A DNA stretch of 64,000 bases, taken from contig CACYTP010000005.1 in assembly GCA_902777385.1 (NCBI GenBank), positions 56,239 through 120,238 on the forward strand. The letters run 5' to 3'. A program made the position numbers and the translations under genes. The stretch is from an uncultured bacterium (GTDB taxonomy: Bacteria > Cyanobacteriota > Vampirovibrionia > Gastranaerophilales > Gastranaerophilaceae). Below the pieces are notes generated by a model. The model was not told the DNA's origin. It saw nothing but the letters and a program-made list of their open reading frames with translations, and did not search any database. Below are positions 43,968 through 53,191 of this stretch, one piece after another; position 1 is the first letter of the stretch, and every line of letters begins with the position of its first letter.

Positions 43968-45446
43968 TTATACTCTGTAAAATCTTATACCATCGTCATA
44001 GGTTGATTTTTCAGGTGTTGGAGTTAATGCTAATCCTGTCTGCATAAATAATGCAGAATTTGTACTTTCTATTTCCTGAGCAGCTTTTAGGGCTTTAAAA
44101 TATTCTGTTTTATCAGGTTCAGGAATTTTGTAAGCATCAAATGCTTCGTAAGGTGGGTAATATGCAGCAGTTGAACCTCCGGCAGGTAGTTTGTTCATTT
44201 CAGTATTGTCATCAAATTTTGAACGGCAATTCGGATCATTTTTGTATTTTTCCTTTAATTTTTTCAATGTTTCTTTTGCATCTGCATATTTTATACCGTT
44301 TGAAGAAGTTTTTTCGTTAAGTTTATTCCTTGCTTCCAGTTCTTTTTCAGTTGGTTCTTTGGGTTTTGTGCCGAGAAGAGCTATATCTGAAATTTCTTCA
44401 AATCTGGAAGGTTTAGAAGTGCCTGCAGCATCTCTGTCAGCTACTTTTATTCCTGCTTGTTGTGCTAATGCTCTGTTATTTTGTTCGATTTCCGTTTTAG
44501 CGGCTTTTGCTTCTTTATATTGTGTTCTTGCAGGTTCAGGAAGTTTGTCGGGAGCAAAATGTTTTCTTGGTTTAATCGGGTTGCCGATAAATTCTGATAA
44601 TTTTTTCATTTTGTCATCAATGACTTCTTCTTCAAAATATTCATCACTATTGTATTGTGCCTCAATATCCGCTATAGTTTTTGCAGCATCTTTATATTTT
44701 ATACCTGTGCTTGATTCCTTATCATCCAGTTTTGTTTTTGCTTCAGCTTTTTTTGCTTCTTGTTCGGGCGTTGGAACAGGAGTTAATTCATCTTCTCCAA
44801 GTTTTGTTCTCATCTCCGAAATATCAAAATTAAAGTCTGAATCATAAACATGACCTTCTCCGGTCATACCTGCGGCGTCAATTAAGGCAGCATTATTTCC
44901 TTCAATTTCTTTCATCGCAGCAACGGCTTCCATATACGCAGCTCTGTCAGGTTCAGGAATTGAGTCAGGCATGAATTGTTTTATTTCGATTTCCTGTGGG
45001 GAATCTTCCAATTCCTTGACAAAACTAAAGTTTGCTTTGTATAGTTCTGTATTTGGGTTATGACTGTATTTAAAGAAATATTTGTCATCCGAATATTTTT
45101 CTCTCAGTTTCTTGATAGTTTCTTGAGCATCTTTATATTTTATTCCTGTTGAAGATGTTTTTTCATTAAGTTCTGCAGCAGCCTGTTTTTGTTCAGGTGT
45201 TTTCTCTTTTGGTTTTGATTCCGGCAGCTTAAGGTCTGCAGGGAATAGTCTATTGTTCGTTCTGTCAAAAGCTATATCATTTGATTTATCCGGAATGTTA
45301 AATATTTTGTCATTTGATTGAAATCTTGTTTTCAGAGCTTCATTCATATTAAAACTCTGTTGTGTTTTTTGAGTTTCATCAGCTTGTTTCTTGTCAGGAT
45401 TGTTGTCATAACGAAATTTATCGCCATTAATAGAAATGTCTGCCAT
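43968..45446 (-). CDS. Protein with three tandem repeats of about 110 residues, unknown
   Basis: A 492-residue hydrophilic protein with no signal peptide or membrane segment. Three homologous units lie at about 83-194, 226-333 and 364-473. Each begins P(T/E)..E...A...L(N/D)(E/D)K.SS.GIKY.DA and ends with (I/L)PEP....Y.EA.AA..EIE..N.AL....G; the middle of each unit varies. The units are mostly helical and charged. I know no described family of this form. Located before holA on the other strand, so the two share an upstream region of 118 bases. Confidence 0.7.
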   Translation of the reverse strand: MADISINGDKFRYDNNPDKKQADETQKTQQSFNMNEALKTRFQSNDKIFNIPDKSNDIAFDRTNNRLFPADLKLPESKPKEKTPEQKQAAAELNEKTSSTGIKYKDAQETIKKLREKYSDDKYFFKYSHNPNTELYKANFSFVKELEDSPQEIEIKQFMPDSIPEPDRAAYMEAVAAMKEIEGNNAALIDAAGMTGEGHVYDSDFNFDISEMRTKLGEDELTPVPTPEQEAKKAEAKTKLDDKESSTGIKYKDAAKTIADIEAQYNSDEYFEEEVIDDKMKKLSEFIGNPIKPRKHFAPDKLPEPARTQYKEAKAAKTEIEQNNRALAQQAGIKVADRDAAGTSKPSRFEEISDIALLGTKPKEPTEKELEARNKLNEKTSSNGIKYADAKETLKKLKEKYKNDPNCRSKFDDNTEMNKLPAGGSTAAYYPPYEAFDAYKIPEPDKTEYFKALKAAQEIESTNSALFMQTGLALTPTPEKSTYDDGIRFYRV

Positions 45447-45552
45447 AAATTTATACTCCTCTGGTAATACTTCATGTATATAAAGTGTATATATATAAAT
45501 TAATTGCTTATATATTAAAAAATGTTTACAAACTTTAAAAGAGATTTTGTAA

Positions 45553-45558
45553 TATAAT
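45553..45558 (+). promoter_or_regulatory. -10 element of a leaderless holA mRNA
   Basis: A consensus TATAAT ends exactly 7 bases before the A of the holA ATG; no ribosome-binding site lies between. The -35 region is weak (TTTAAA at a short 13-base spacing or TTTACA at 22). Confidence 0.4.
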
Positions 45559-45564
45559 ACGGTT

Positions 45565-46521
45565 ATGGCAGTTTATTTTTTCTATGGTGAAGAAGATTAT
45601 AATATAGAAATGGATATCGCAAAGCTTAAAAGTTCTTTGGATAAGAATTTTCTTGAAATGAGTTATAAAGTTTACGATAATCCAAAATTTCCTGATTTAA
45701 TTTCTGTTTTAAGAACTCAGCCGATGATGTTTGGCAAGATGCTTGTTGTGATAAATTGTCTGGATTACTTTTCAAAGTCATTTGATGATAAGGAAATAAA
45801 ACAGATATCTGAGGCTTTAGAGGGTAATAATGAAAATTTGGATATTGTTTTTGTTGCGGTTTTACCAAGAGAGGATGGGAAAAAATTAGACAGCAGAAAG
45901 AAATTTTTTAAGCTGCTTTCAAAGTATAATGCAAAGGAATTTGCTGTAATACCAACATATAAGACTGCAGAGCTTGAAAGTTGGATTAAAAAGCAGGCTC
46001 AGTCTAAAAAGTTAAAAATTACACAAGATGCAGTGACTGCATTAATTACTCAGATAGGAAATAATTTAAGACAAATTGATAAAGAATTGGAAAAGCTGCA
46101 AATAGTGGCATATCCTGATAATATGGTATCTGTAGAAATGGTTAAAGAAAATTGTCTGTCAAACGAAGATTTGTTTGCGTTTTCAGATTTCCTTATGGAG
46201 GGAGAAAAAGACTTGGCACTGGTAGAGTTTAGAAAATTATTATCAAAAAAACATTTTCTTGAAATTCTTTCTCCGCTGCAAACAATGTTAAGGCAGTGGA
46301 TTATATTAAAGGGCAGTGCATCCGAGATGTCATCTTTTGAGTTGGCTAAAGTAGTCGGCTGGCATGAATACAGAGTAAAATTAACCCTGCAAAAACTTAA
46401 AAAAGCAAATTTAAAAGATTTGGTCAGGTTGAAACAGAACATAACTGAGACTGAATACAGAATTAAGGCAGGGTTGGCTCAAAATCCGGAAATGGAAATT
46501 GAAAATGCAATGTTCAGGTAA
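45565..46521 (+). CDS. holA: DNA polymerase III subunit delta
   Basis: The clamp-loader delta subunit, which opens the beta sliding clamp. The 318-residue protein has the family's FYGEEDYNIE start (a non-ATPase Walker A remnant) and MFGKMLVVINCLDYF. The mid-region reads ELESWIKKQAQ...ITQDAVTALITQIGNNLRQIDKELEKL, and the C-terminal helical collar domain includes LRQWIILKG. Length is normal. holB follows after 8 bases, so the two clamp-loader genes form an operon, an unusual but sensible pairing. Confidence 0.9.
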   Translation: MAVYFFYGEEDYNIEMDIAKLKSSLDKNFLEMSYKVYDNPKFPDLISVLRTQPMMFGKMLVVINCLDYFSKSFDDKEIKQISEALEGNNENLDIVFVAVLPREDGKKLDSRKKFFKLLSKYNAKEFAVIPTYKTAELESWIKKQAQSKKLKITQDAVTALITQIGNNLRQIDKELEKLQIVAYPDNMVSVEMVKENCLSNEDLFAFSDFLMEGEKDLALVEFRKLLSKKHFLEILSPLQTMLRQWIILKGSASEMSSFELAKVVGWHEYRVKLTLQKLKKANLKDLVRLKQNITETEYRIKAGLAQNPEMEIENAMFR

Positions 46522-46529
46522 GAGGTAAA

Positions 46530-47399
46530 ATGGGAACGACTATATTAGAAGAAAAATATCCGTTTTTAATAAATTATTTCAGGCGTGGTGCTGAAAATTC
46601 CAAAAGAGGAATTGCCCACTGTATATTGTTTTACGGAACAGATATTGAGGCTCAGTACGATTTAGCTCTTGAGGTTGCAAGATTATTAAATTGTACGGGC
46701 GATAAATCAAACGAATGCAATTGTCTGAACTGTAACTGGATTAGACAAAATCAGCATCCTGCGGTAATGACAATATCAAAGGTTGATAACAAAGAACCTG
46801 ATGATACATCGAAAACAGTTATTTCTATTGATCAGTCAAGGATGATTAAGAATAATTTGCTTGTTACATCCGAGTATCACAGAGTTATGATATTTTGTGA
46901 CAGAGATAAGGACGGGAATATTTGCGGTTTGAACAGAACTAATTTTCAGGAACCTACGGCAAATGCTCTTTTAAAAACTTTTGAAGAACCTCCTGCCGGA
47001 ACGACTTTCTTCTTCCTGACAAAAGATAAAGAGGATATGATTTCGACAATAATTTCGAGGGCTCAATGCTTTTTTGTTCCGTCCATGAAATCCGAAGTAA
47101 GAGATTATTCACTGGTTGGCGATATTATGGAAAATTATTTTCAGCTTCAGAGAAATGAAGTTTTGAATTTTTATTTTGATATTCTTAATCTTACAAAAGA
47201 AAATGATATAGAAGAAATTTTCAATCAAATGCAGAATTATATTTTTGCCTTATTAAAAAGTACGCTTGATAATCCTGTAATGAAGATAAAATTTATAAAG
47301 GACATAAATTCAGTTGAACACGCAAAGCAGGAATTACGTTTAAATATGAATACTCAGACTATTGTTGAAAATTTGGCTTACTGTTTAGTTTTGGAATAA
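46530..47399 (+). CDS. holB: DNA polymerase III subunit delta prime
   Basis: A 289-residue AAA+-type clamp-loader subunit. The N-terminal part has AHCILFYGTDIEAQ, a degenerate Walker A as expected for delta prime, and a zinc module of four Cys (C.....ECNCLNC, about 52-68). ISIDQSRMIKN and the NALLKTFEEPPAGTTFFFLT segment with SRAQ sensor follow. It follows holA by 8 bases. The 3' end overlaps the convergent glycosyltransferase-like gene by 22 bases. Confidence 0.9.
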   Translation: MGTTILEEKYPFLINYFRRGAENSKRGIAHCILFYGTDIEAQYDLALEVARLLNCTGDKSNECNCLNCNWIRQNQHPAVMTISKVDNKEPDDTSKTVISIDQSRMIKNNLLVTSEYHRVMIFCDRDKDGNICGLNRTNFQEPTANALLKTFEEPPAGTTFFFLTKDKEDMISTIISRAQCFFVPSMKSEVRDYSLVGDIMENYFQLQRNEVLNFYFDILNLTKENDIEEIFNQMQNYIFALLKSTLDNPVMKIKFIKDINSVEHAKQELRLNMNTQTIVENLAYCLVLE

Positions 47400-49519
47400 A
47401 ATTTGTATTTTAGTTCCAGAGTATCTTTGTTTTCTCTTAAAGTTGTAGATAATGTGTCTTTGAGTTGAAAATTGTGTTCTTTATAAAATGACGGACTGAT
47501 TTCGCAAGCCACTCTGTATGGGGTTCCGCTATATCCGTCCAAAAATACTTTATCACTAGTAGTAAGATATATGCACTCAATTCCCCTCACAGGATAGTAA
47601 TAACCGCTGTTATAGTGCTTTTGAATATTAGATACCATTTGTCTGTCATCAAGATTAATTAGCATATCGTATTTGCTGAAATCCGTAATATCTGCATTTT
47701 CTGCAAGTGCAAAATCAATATCATAACCTTCAAATTGAAGCATTTTAATCAATAAAAGATTTTCGCTTTCATTACCAAAATACAGTACTTTTTTGTCTTT
47801 TGCTATTCCTCTTATTTTACTTTCCATTTTGCACATTTCGTTCAGTTTAACGTGTTTTTTAGGTATGGTTTTAAAGTATAATGAACATTTTGCAACTTCT
47901 CTGATTTGCGATACCGTTGCTCCTTGTCTGAAATATCCGTATATTTTGCCGAATGGTCTTGCCCAAAGGTGTGTTGATATCAGTAACAAACCGAACAAGG
48001 CAAACATTGTTATTATGAATTTTGCAAAGGTATTTTTTCGTGTGTATGAATACGCAAGTATTGGGGCGGATACTACGCAAAATGATGTGAGAAATCTTAT
48101 GCTGTATGCCATATAAACTATTTTGTATGACATTACCAGTAATGTTCCAAGTAAGATTAAACCAAATGATAACAAATATATGGTTTTTTTATTTCTGACA
48201 AATATAGGTTTAATCAGTGAATATATCCAGCAAGGCAAATATACAAGAAATCCTAAAATGCCCATTCCCATAAGAGGTTCAAGTAGCGAGCGATTCATTG
48301 TTTCTGCTTTTTGGGTATATATTCCGTCTAAAATGTCACTGAGGTTTAGTGAACTTAAAATGTTTTCTTTTAAGTTCATGATGTGTATGCCAAGTGTATC
48401 ATTCCATTTAAATCCGGTGAAATCAAAAAATAAAAATATATGTTTTATAAAGCCTGCAGCCATACCCCTGAAACCGTAATTATTTGTATGCGGAAGAAGA
48501 AAATTCTTAGGTCCGAATATGTTTCCAAAATCAACAAAATTAAGAATATAATTGTATGAGGAGAACAACAGAAAGTTTATAAGTCCAAACCCTAAAAATT
48601 TAACGAACGGTTTGTAAAAATCCCTGTTTAATTTCCTGTAACCAATCCACAGCATCCATATTCCGACAGGTATGATTAACATTAATGCAGGACTTTTTGT
48701 TCCAATTGCTAGTGCAAATGACAAAGCTGAAAAATATAATGCCGAAAGTTTCATTTCTTTTATATAATTCATATACAAATATATTCCGGCAAGGGTAAGA
48801 CCTGCTATTATTATATCTGTTTCGGTTCCTGATATTTGTACAATGACTGACGGAAATGATGCCAGAATAAATATTGTCCATAATCTTTGTCGTTCCTTAA
48901 TCCCTATATATTTCATAATGCCGTACAAAGAAGTCGTTGCCGTTAAAAATCCCGTGAATGAAAATATCCCGATAGCAAATTGTTTTTTTGTAAAAATTAA
49001 AAGCCAAAGGTATAGTATTTCCGAATTAATCGGCATTGTAATATTTCTTATATCACCAATTACAAAATGATTAAGGTTTTTGTTTCCTATCCAAAAAAGA
49101 CTCCGAAGAACATGATAAGCTTCTGCATCAGGATTTACTACAGGTAAAAGTATTACCAAACATATTGATACAAAGCACATAAAAATAAAGGCTAATCCGA
49201 GTATGAGCAGGTACTTGTCTTTTAGCAGTGCATAGAAAATCCGTTTTGTACTTCTTTTTATTTTTATTTCCGGTACAGGTTTCCCTTTTTTATACCAGAC
49301 AATGCCTGTTATAACTGCAAATAGTGTATTCAGTATCAATATATTGCCTGCGGTAATTTGTGAAATTAAGGATAATAGTTCAATGTTGAATACTATTAAC
49401 GCAAACATACTCAGAATTGTGTATATAAAAAATTTTATAAAGTTCTTTTGTTCAAATATTGATGAAATAAAGAGTCCTGCAAATAAGGTTAGTAAAAATG
49501 ATATAACCAATAAAATCAT
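47378..49519 (-). CDS. Polytopic membrane protein, GT39/ArnT-like glycosyltransferase family
   Basis: A 713-residue protein with about twelve to fourteen hydrophobic helices in the first 530 residues and a soluble C-terminal domain. The LPVVNPDAEAYHVLRSLFW segment (about 125-143) places an Asp-Ala-Glu after the first long helix, as in lipid-phosphate-sugar-dependent glycosyltransferases of the GT39/GT83 type. Such enzymes add sugars to proteins or envelope glycans on the outer face of the membrane; the exact donor is unknown. The start at 49519 has a GGGAGAATT ribosome site; upstream in-frame ATGs do not. Confidence 0.7.
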   Translation of the reverse strand: MILLVISFLLTLFAGLFISSIFEQKNFIKFFIYTILSMFALIVFNIELLSLISQITAGNILILNTLFAVITGIVWYKKGKPVPEIKIKRSTKRIFYALLKDKYLLILGLAFIFMCFVSICLVILLPVVNPDAEAYHVLRSLFWIGNKNLNHFVIGDIRNITMPINSEILYLWLLIFTKKQFAIGIFSFTGFLTATTSLYGIMKYIGIKERQRLWTIFILASFPSVIVQISGTETDIIIAGLTLAGIYLYMNYIKEMKLSALYFSALSFALAIGTKSPALMLIIPVGIWMLWIGYRKLNRDFYKPFVKFLGFGLINFLLFSSYNYILNFVDFGNIFGPKNFLLPHTNNYGFRGMAAGFIKHIFLFFDFTGFKWNDTLGIHIMNLKENILSSLNLSDILDGIYTQKAETMNRSLLEPLMGMGILGFLVYLPCWIYSLIKPIFVRNKKTIYLLSFGLILLGTLLVMSYKIVYMAYSIRFLTSFCVVSAPILAYSYTRKNTFAKFIITMFALFGLLLISTHLWARPFGKIYGYFRQGATVSQIREVAKCSLYFKTIPKKHVKLNEMCKMESKIRGIAKDKKVLYFGNESENLLLIKMLQFEGYDIDFALAENADITDFSKYDMLINLDDRQMVSNIQKHYNSGYYYPVRGIECIYLTTSDKVFLDGYSGTPYRVACEISPSFYKEHNFQLKDTLSTTLRENKDTLELKYKFYSKTKQ

Positions 49520-49644
49520 AATTCTCCCATCTTTTGTTAATACTAATTTTATCATTATATAAACTTTTTGCAAGCAGACCGCCCTGCCGATTGTTTTTTA
49601 GTACGGGGGGTTTACAAATAAACTCTTTTTGGTTATCATAATAC

Positions 49645-49788
49645 TGTTATGATAAAAAGAATTCAAAACCGACGTACAGTAAGTAATTTTTAAAGGGCTT
49701 GTTTAGAAAAATAAGACACTTACTTATGTTGTGGGAAAAATAAATCATAAACAAGGCCTTTTGAAAAAAAGGTCTTCTTTTTTGTTAA
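49645..49788 (+). promoter_or_regulatory. Promoter with terminator/anti-terminator pair (attenuator candidate)
   Basis: An extended -10 TGTTATGAT (49645-49653) predicts transcription from about 49660. In the RNA, 49692-49705 pairs with 49748-49761 over 14 positions with one mismatch. The 3' half of that helix is also the 5' arm of an intrinsic terminator (49753-49762 with 49767-49776, then TTCTTTTTT). The two structures exclude each other, the classic design of transcription attenuation or a riboswitch. A reverse-strand frame of 66 codons over this region is probably not a gene. Confidence 0.45.
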
Positions 49789-49855
49789 AAAACGTAAAAA
49801 CGACAATAAATTTTGGCAATTTAATAAATTTATGAACGTTAGTATAAAAGTGAAA

Positions 49856-49992
49856 GGTAGCAGTATGAAATATAATATCCGACGAAACTTAACAGTGAAG
49901 GCGAATGCCCCAATCGTCAAATTAATGAATTTAATTTGGGGTTTGTAATACTCATGTTAAGTTGAGGAGCGTACTGCTCCCGAAAGGTTAGA
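49856..49992 (+). promoter_or_regulatory. Second switch-like leader in front of the gene at 49998
   Basis: An outer helix can form between GG-AGCAGTA (49856-49865, one bulged T) and TACTGCTCC (49972-49980). A second helix, AACTTAACA (49886-49894) with TGTTAAGTT (49955-49963), closes an inner domain, where CCCCAA pairs with TTGGGG around an AAATT/AATTT stem. The 3' arm of the outer helix can instead form GGAGC-GTACT-GCTCC (49966-49980) directly before the GAAAGG ribosome site. This suggests a translational switch. It does not match riboswitch consensus sequences I know. Confidence 0.4.
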
Positions 49993-49997
49993 ATAAA

Positions 49998-51407
49998 ATG
50001 ATATCCCCGATTACGGCAAGTAAAATATTTTCAACATTAGGTAATAATAACTCTTTGGTTCCTATGGGAATTAAAGATACGGCAAACAGCTTAGGTTTAA
50101 CGGCAGGTTCTTATATAACAGGTCAAAGTGCCGAAAGTCATGACAGATTTATTGATGAATTTGGTACGCAGGCCATTTGGTTATTGGGTATTCCTGCATA
50201 TAAAAAAGTTTTGGATTGGACAATGTTCAAGCCTCTCGGTTACGATGCAGGTGTTGACGTCAGAGTTATGAAAGATCCAGAAGTATTTAATCTGGCAAAA
50301 GAATATGCAAAAAAACACGATAATAAATTTAAAAATAATAAAAATGTAAAACAGATTTCTGAAAGTTTGGAAAAGGCGGCAAAAAATCCTAAAGCCTTTA
50401 AAGGTCTAACTTTTGGTAAATTTGTTGCATCTACCTTACTCACAATTATTTCATACGGTGCTTTAACAAAATTCAGACACGATTACAGAGAAAATAAGAT
50501 TAAGAAAGAGTTTTATGAAAAGCAGGCTCAGGCAGCTCAGAATTCTGAACAGCAAGGAAAGCCAAAAACTCCTGCAAAAAACGGACAAACTTCATTTACA
50601 GGTATTCAGGACGTAATGTTTTCTCCTGTTAAAAATATGATGCTCGTTGATGCCGCTATTACAGGTGAAAGACTCGGAGAATCCAAAAACAGTCAGGAAT
50701 TTATGCAATATGTTATAAAAGAAGGATTTTTCTGGTTCTTTATGTATTTTGCAGGTCAGCAAATTAAGAATTTCCTCGAAAAACATTCGTTGACGAAGAA
50801 AAATCTTCCGATTGATTTAGACTCAAGAGTTGTAGAATCCGAAGAATTAAAAGATGCGTTGCTGAATAACAAGATAATGAAAAGTGTTAACGAATTCCCT
50901 GTTGACGAACATCCGTCAAATGCTGATGTGTACAGATTTGTTAACGATAATCCTGATAATCTTGTTGTTAAAATGGCAAAGAAATCAGATATAATAGAAA
51001 CTGTTAAAGAAAAAACAGGCTTCTTTAGTAAAGCAAAAGATACAGGCTCAATTGATAATAGAAAATATATTGATACCGATGATGTTGTAGGTGTTAAGAA
51101 CAAATTAAAAATGCTTTATGACAAAGGTCAGGAGTTTATACAGAAAGAGTCTGACAGACTGGGGTTAAATGTTGAGGAATTATCTGAAACTGACAGAACC
51201 AAGATGTTGGAAACTTATTTGAACAAGGTTCAAAAAGCTAACAGATGGGCAACGATAAAGAATATCGGTGCTTGTATCGGTGTGTTAGGCTTAATTATGC
51301 CGGGTGTAATCGTTGCTTGGAGATTACTGGACAAGGATAATCAGGGTTATCGGGTAAGAGAAGACATCGAAAATAAGCTAAAGGCTGAAATGGCCTCTAA
51401 ATCTTAG
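49998..51407 (+). CDS. Multi-helix membrane-associated protein of unknown function
   Basis: A 469-residue protein with hydrophobic segments at about 139-157 (FVASTLLTIISYGALTKF), 240-256 (FFWFFMYFAG) and 424-446 (IGACIGVLGLIMPGVIVAW), separated by charged helical regions. A Gln/Lys/Pro-rich linker at about 175-200 leads to TSFTGIQ, an F-T-G motif also seen in other small proteins here. No enzymatic motif is seen. Its unusually long structured leader implies that expression is controlled. The small gene 45 bases downstream may be co-transcribed. Confidence 0.65.
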   Translation: MISPITASKIFSTLGNNNSLVPMGIKDTANSLGLTAGSYITGQSAESHDRFIDEFGTQAIWLLGIPAYKKVLDWTMFKPLGYDAGVDVRVMKDPEVFNLAKEYAKKHDNKFKNNKNVKQISESLEKAAKNPKAFKGLTFGKFVASTLLTIISYGALTKFRHDYRENKIKKEFYEKQAQAAQNSEQQGKPKTPAKNGQTSFTGIQDVMFSPVKNMMLVDAAITGERLGESKNSQEFMQYVIKEGFFWFFMYFAGQQIKNFLEKHSLTKKNLPIDLDSRVVESEELKDALLNNKIMKSVNEFPVDEHPSNADVYRFVNDNPDNLVVKMAKKSDIIETVKEKTGFFSKAKDTGSIDNRKYIDTDDVVGVKNKLKMLYDKGQEFIQKESDRLGLNVEELSETDRTKMLETYLNKVQKANRWATIKNIGACIGVLGLIMPGVIVAWRLLDKDNQGYRVREDIENKLKAEMASKS

Positions 51408-51452
51408 GTATATTTATAACAAAAAATAAAATTTACGGGTTTTAAAAATGTT

Positions 51453-51806
51453 ATGAAGATAAATATTTATGACAGTAATACAAATTTCGGTATAAAGCTT
51501 GATACAGTGAAAGTTTTGGAAACAACTTCTCAAACCGTACTGAAAAGTGAAAATATTGAAGGTTTAAAAGAAGTTGCTACTGCCTTGAACGGCGGGCCTT
51601 TAAAATTTCCGGGGCATCAGGGATTTAAGCATTTTGCAAAAATTTTCGGGGATAAGATTTGTGCAAAATATCCTGATATAGCTGCTGTTACGGCAAGAAT
51701 TCAGGAGATTAAAGCTGCAAATTCATTTATGCCAAAGGCTGAAATTTATGCTAAGGTCAAACCTTTGATAGATAAACTCGGACAAGAAGTAGACATTGAA
51801 ATTTAA
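51453..51806 (+). CDS. Small protein of unknown function, NFG-type N-terminus
   Basis: A 117-residue mostly helical protein beginning MKINIYDSNTNFGIKL. It has a middle segment rich in Gly, Phe and Lys (NGGPLKFPGHQGFKHFAKIFG) and a C-terminal helix pair. I do not recognise it. The N-terminal N-F-G pattern resembles that of other small proteins in this window. No strong ribosome site is visible. Its last 4 bases overlap the 3' end of the convergent glcD-like gene. Confidence 0.5.
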   Translation: MKINIYDSNTNFGIKLDTVKVLETTSQTVLKSENIEGLKEVATALNGGPLKFPGHQGFKHFAKIFGDKICAKYPDIAAVTARIQEIKAANSFMPKAEIYAKVKPLIDKLGQEVDIEI

Positions 51807-53191
51807 AATATTTTGTAAGGATTTAAAATATTATCCGGATCAAATACTTTTTTTATTTCTCTCATATAATCAAGAGTTGTTTTAGATATTACTTTTGATA
51901 TATATTGGCGTTTATCCGCACCAATACCGTGTTCTCCTGAAATAATACCGCCCAGTGCTGCCGTAAGGTCGTATATTTCAGCTTTTGCCATTTTAAATCT
52001 TTTATATTCATCCTCATTTCTGTAATCAATAGGTATTTGAGGATGAACGCTTCCATCTCCGACATGACCTACAAGGCAAGTATCCAAATTGTATTTATCA
52101 CAAATTTCTCTTATCCCGTGTACAAGTTTTGCTAAATTTTGGCGTGGTACAATAACGTCATCAGTAGTTACATTTGGTTTTAATTTCGCACATGCCCCCA
52201 TTGAAGAGCGTCTTGCCATCCATATACGTTCATACTCTTCCTGATTGTGAGAAACTTGTATTGCTGATGCACCGCATTTATTTAATATGTTTTCAATAAT
52301 TTTTTGCTGATAAATTATTGATTCTGCCATTCCGTCAATTTCTATAACAAGTGCGGCATCCTTATCGCACAGCAAACCGGCAGGATAAAATTTTTCCACT
52401 GTATTGATTGCATTTTTATCCATAAAATCAATTGTTGCCGGCATGATTTTTTGATCAATAATCATATCAACAGCTTTTACGGCATCTTCTACCGTATCAA
52501 AATACGCCATCATAACTTCAGCGGCTTCCGGTTTTGGTATAAGTTTTAATACAGCTTCGGTAATTATCCCGAGTGTTCCCTCCGAGCCTACAAATAAGCT
52601 CGTAAGATTGTATCCTGTAGCATTTTTTACCGTATCAGAACCTGTTTTAATTATTTCTCCGTTTGCAGTTACTATTTCTAAATTGAGAATATAATTTTTT
52701 GTAGAACCGTATTTAAATGTTTTAGCACCTCCGGAAGCTTGTGCAATACTTCCTCCGATTGTTGAAACCTTTAAATTTGAAGGATCAGGCGGATAAAATA
52801 ACCCTGATTTTTCGATTTCTGTTAATAAATCTCCCAATACTACTCCGGGTTGAACGGTTGCAGTCATATTTTTTTTATTGATTTCGATTATTTTATTCAT
52901 TTTAGAAAAGTTGAGTATAATGCCGCCATGTTCAACTCTGCATGCTCCCACCGTATTTGTGCCTGCACCCCTGCATATAATCGGAGTCTTATACTTTTTT
53001 GCTTTCTTAACGACATCAACTACATCCGAGGTTGAACGAACGAATACGACAGCATCCGGTATGTTGGTTATTATCCTTGAATTGGACGCATCTTGTGCGT
53101 ATGCGTAACATTCCTCTTTTGTGGATAATACGTTATCTGCTGTTAAATCCTTTTTTAATTCTTTTATTAAGTTTTTAGTACTAATCGACAT
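51803..53191 (-). CDS. FAD-linked oxidase, glycolate oxidase subunit GlcD / D-lactate dehydrogenase type
   Basis: A 462-residue flavoprotein with the FAD_binding_4 domain (about 35-215: RGAGTNTVGAC, PGVVLGDL, PPDPSNLKVSTIGGSIAQASGG, GSEGTLGIITE) and the FAD-oxidase C-terminal domain with VGHVGDGSVHPQI and SGEHGIGADKRQY. It oxidises a 2-hydroxy acid such as glycolate or D-lactate to the 2-keto acid; the electron acceptor is unknown, as no GlcE or GlcF gene is next to it. Start 53191 is chosen to limit overlap with the upstream gene to 11 bases; an ATG at 53209 is possible. Confidence 0.88.
   Translation of the reverse strand: MSISTKNLIKELKKDLTADNVLSTKEECYAYAQDASNSRIITNIPDAVVFVRSTSDVVDVVKKAKKYKTPIICRGAGTNTVGACRVEHGGIILNFSKMNKIIEINKKNMTATVQPGVVLGDLLTEIEKSGLFYPPDPSNLKVSTIGGSIAQASGGAKTFKYGSTKNYILNLEIVTANGEIIKTGSDTVKNATGYNLTSLFVGSEGTLGIITEAVLKLIPKPEAAEVMMAYFDTVEDAVKAVDMIIDQKIMPATIDFMDKNAINTVEKFYPAGLLCDKDAALVIEIDGMAESIIYQQKIIENILNKCGASAIQVSHNQEEYERIWMARRSSMGACAKLKPNVTTDDVIVPRQNLAKLVHGIREICDKYNLDTCLVGHVGDGSVHPQIPIDYRNEDEYKRFKMAKAEIYDLTAALGGIISGEHGIGADKRQYISKVISKTTLDYMREIKKVFDPDNILNPYKIF

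Noticed and set aside
49692..49761. Insertion-sequence ends or a MITE
   Set aside because: The inverted repeat is short, has no target duplication that I can see, and its 3' arm doubles as a terminator arm, so a regulatory explanation fits better.
49720..49920. Reverse-strand open frame of 66 codons
   Set aside because: It covers the terminator and leader structures, has no convincing ribosome site, and its translation is low-complexity hydrophobic sequence.
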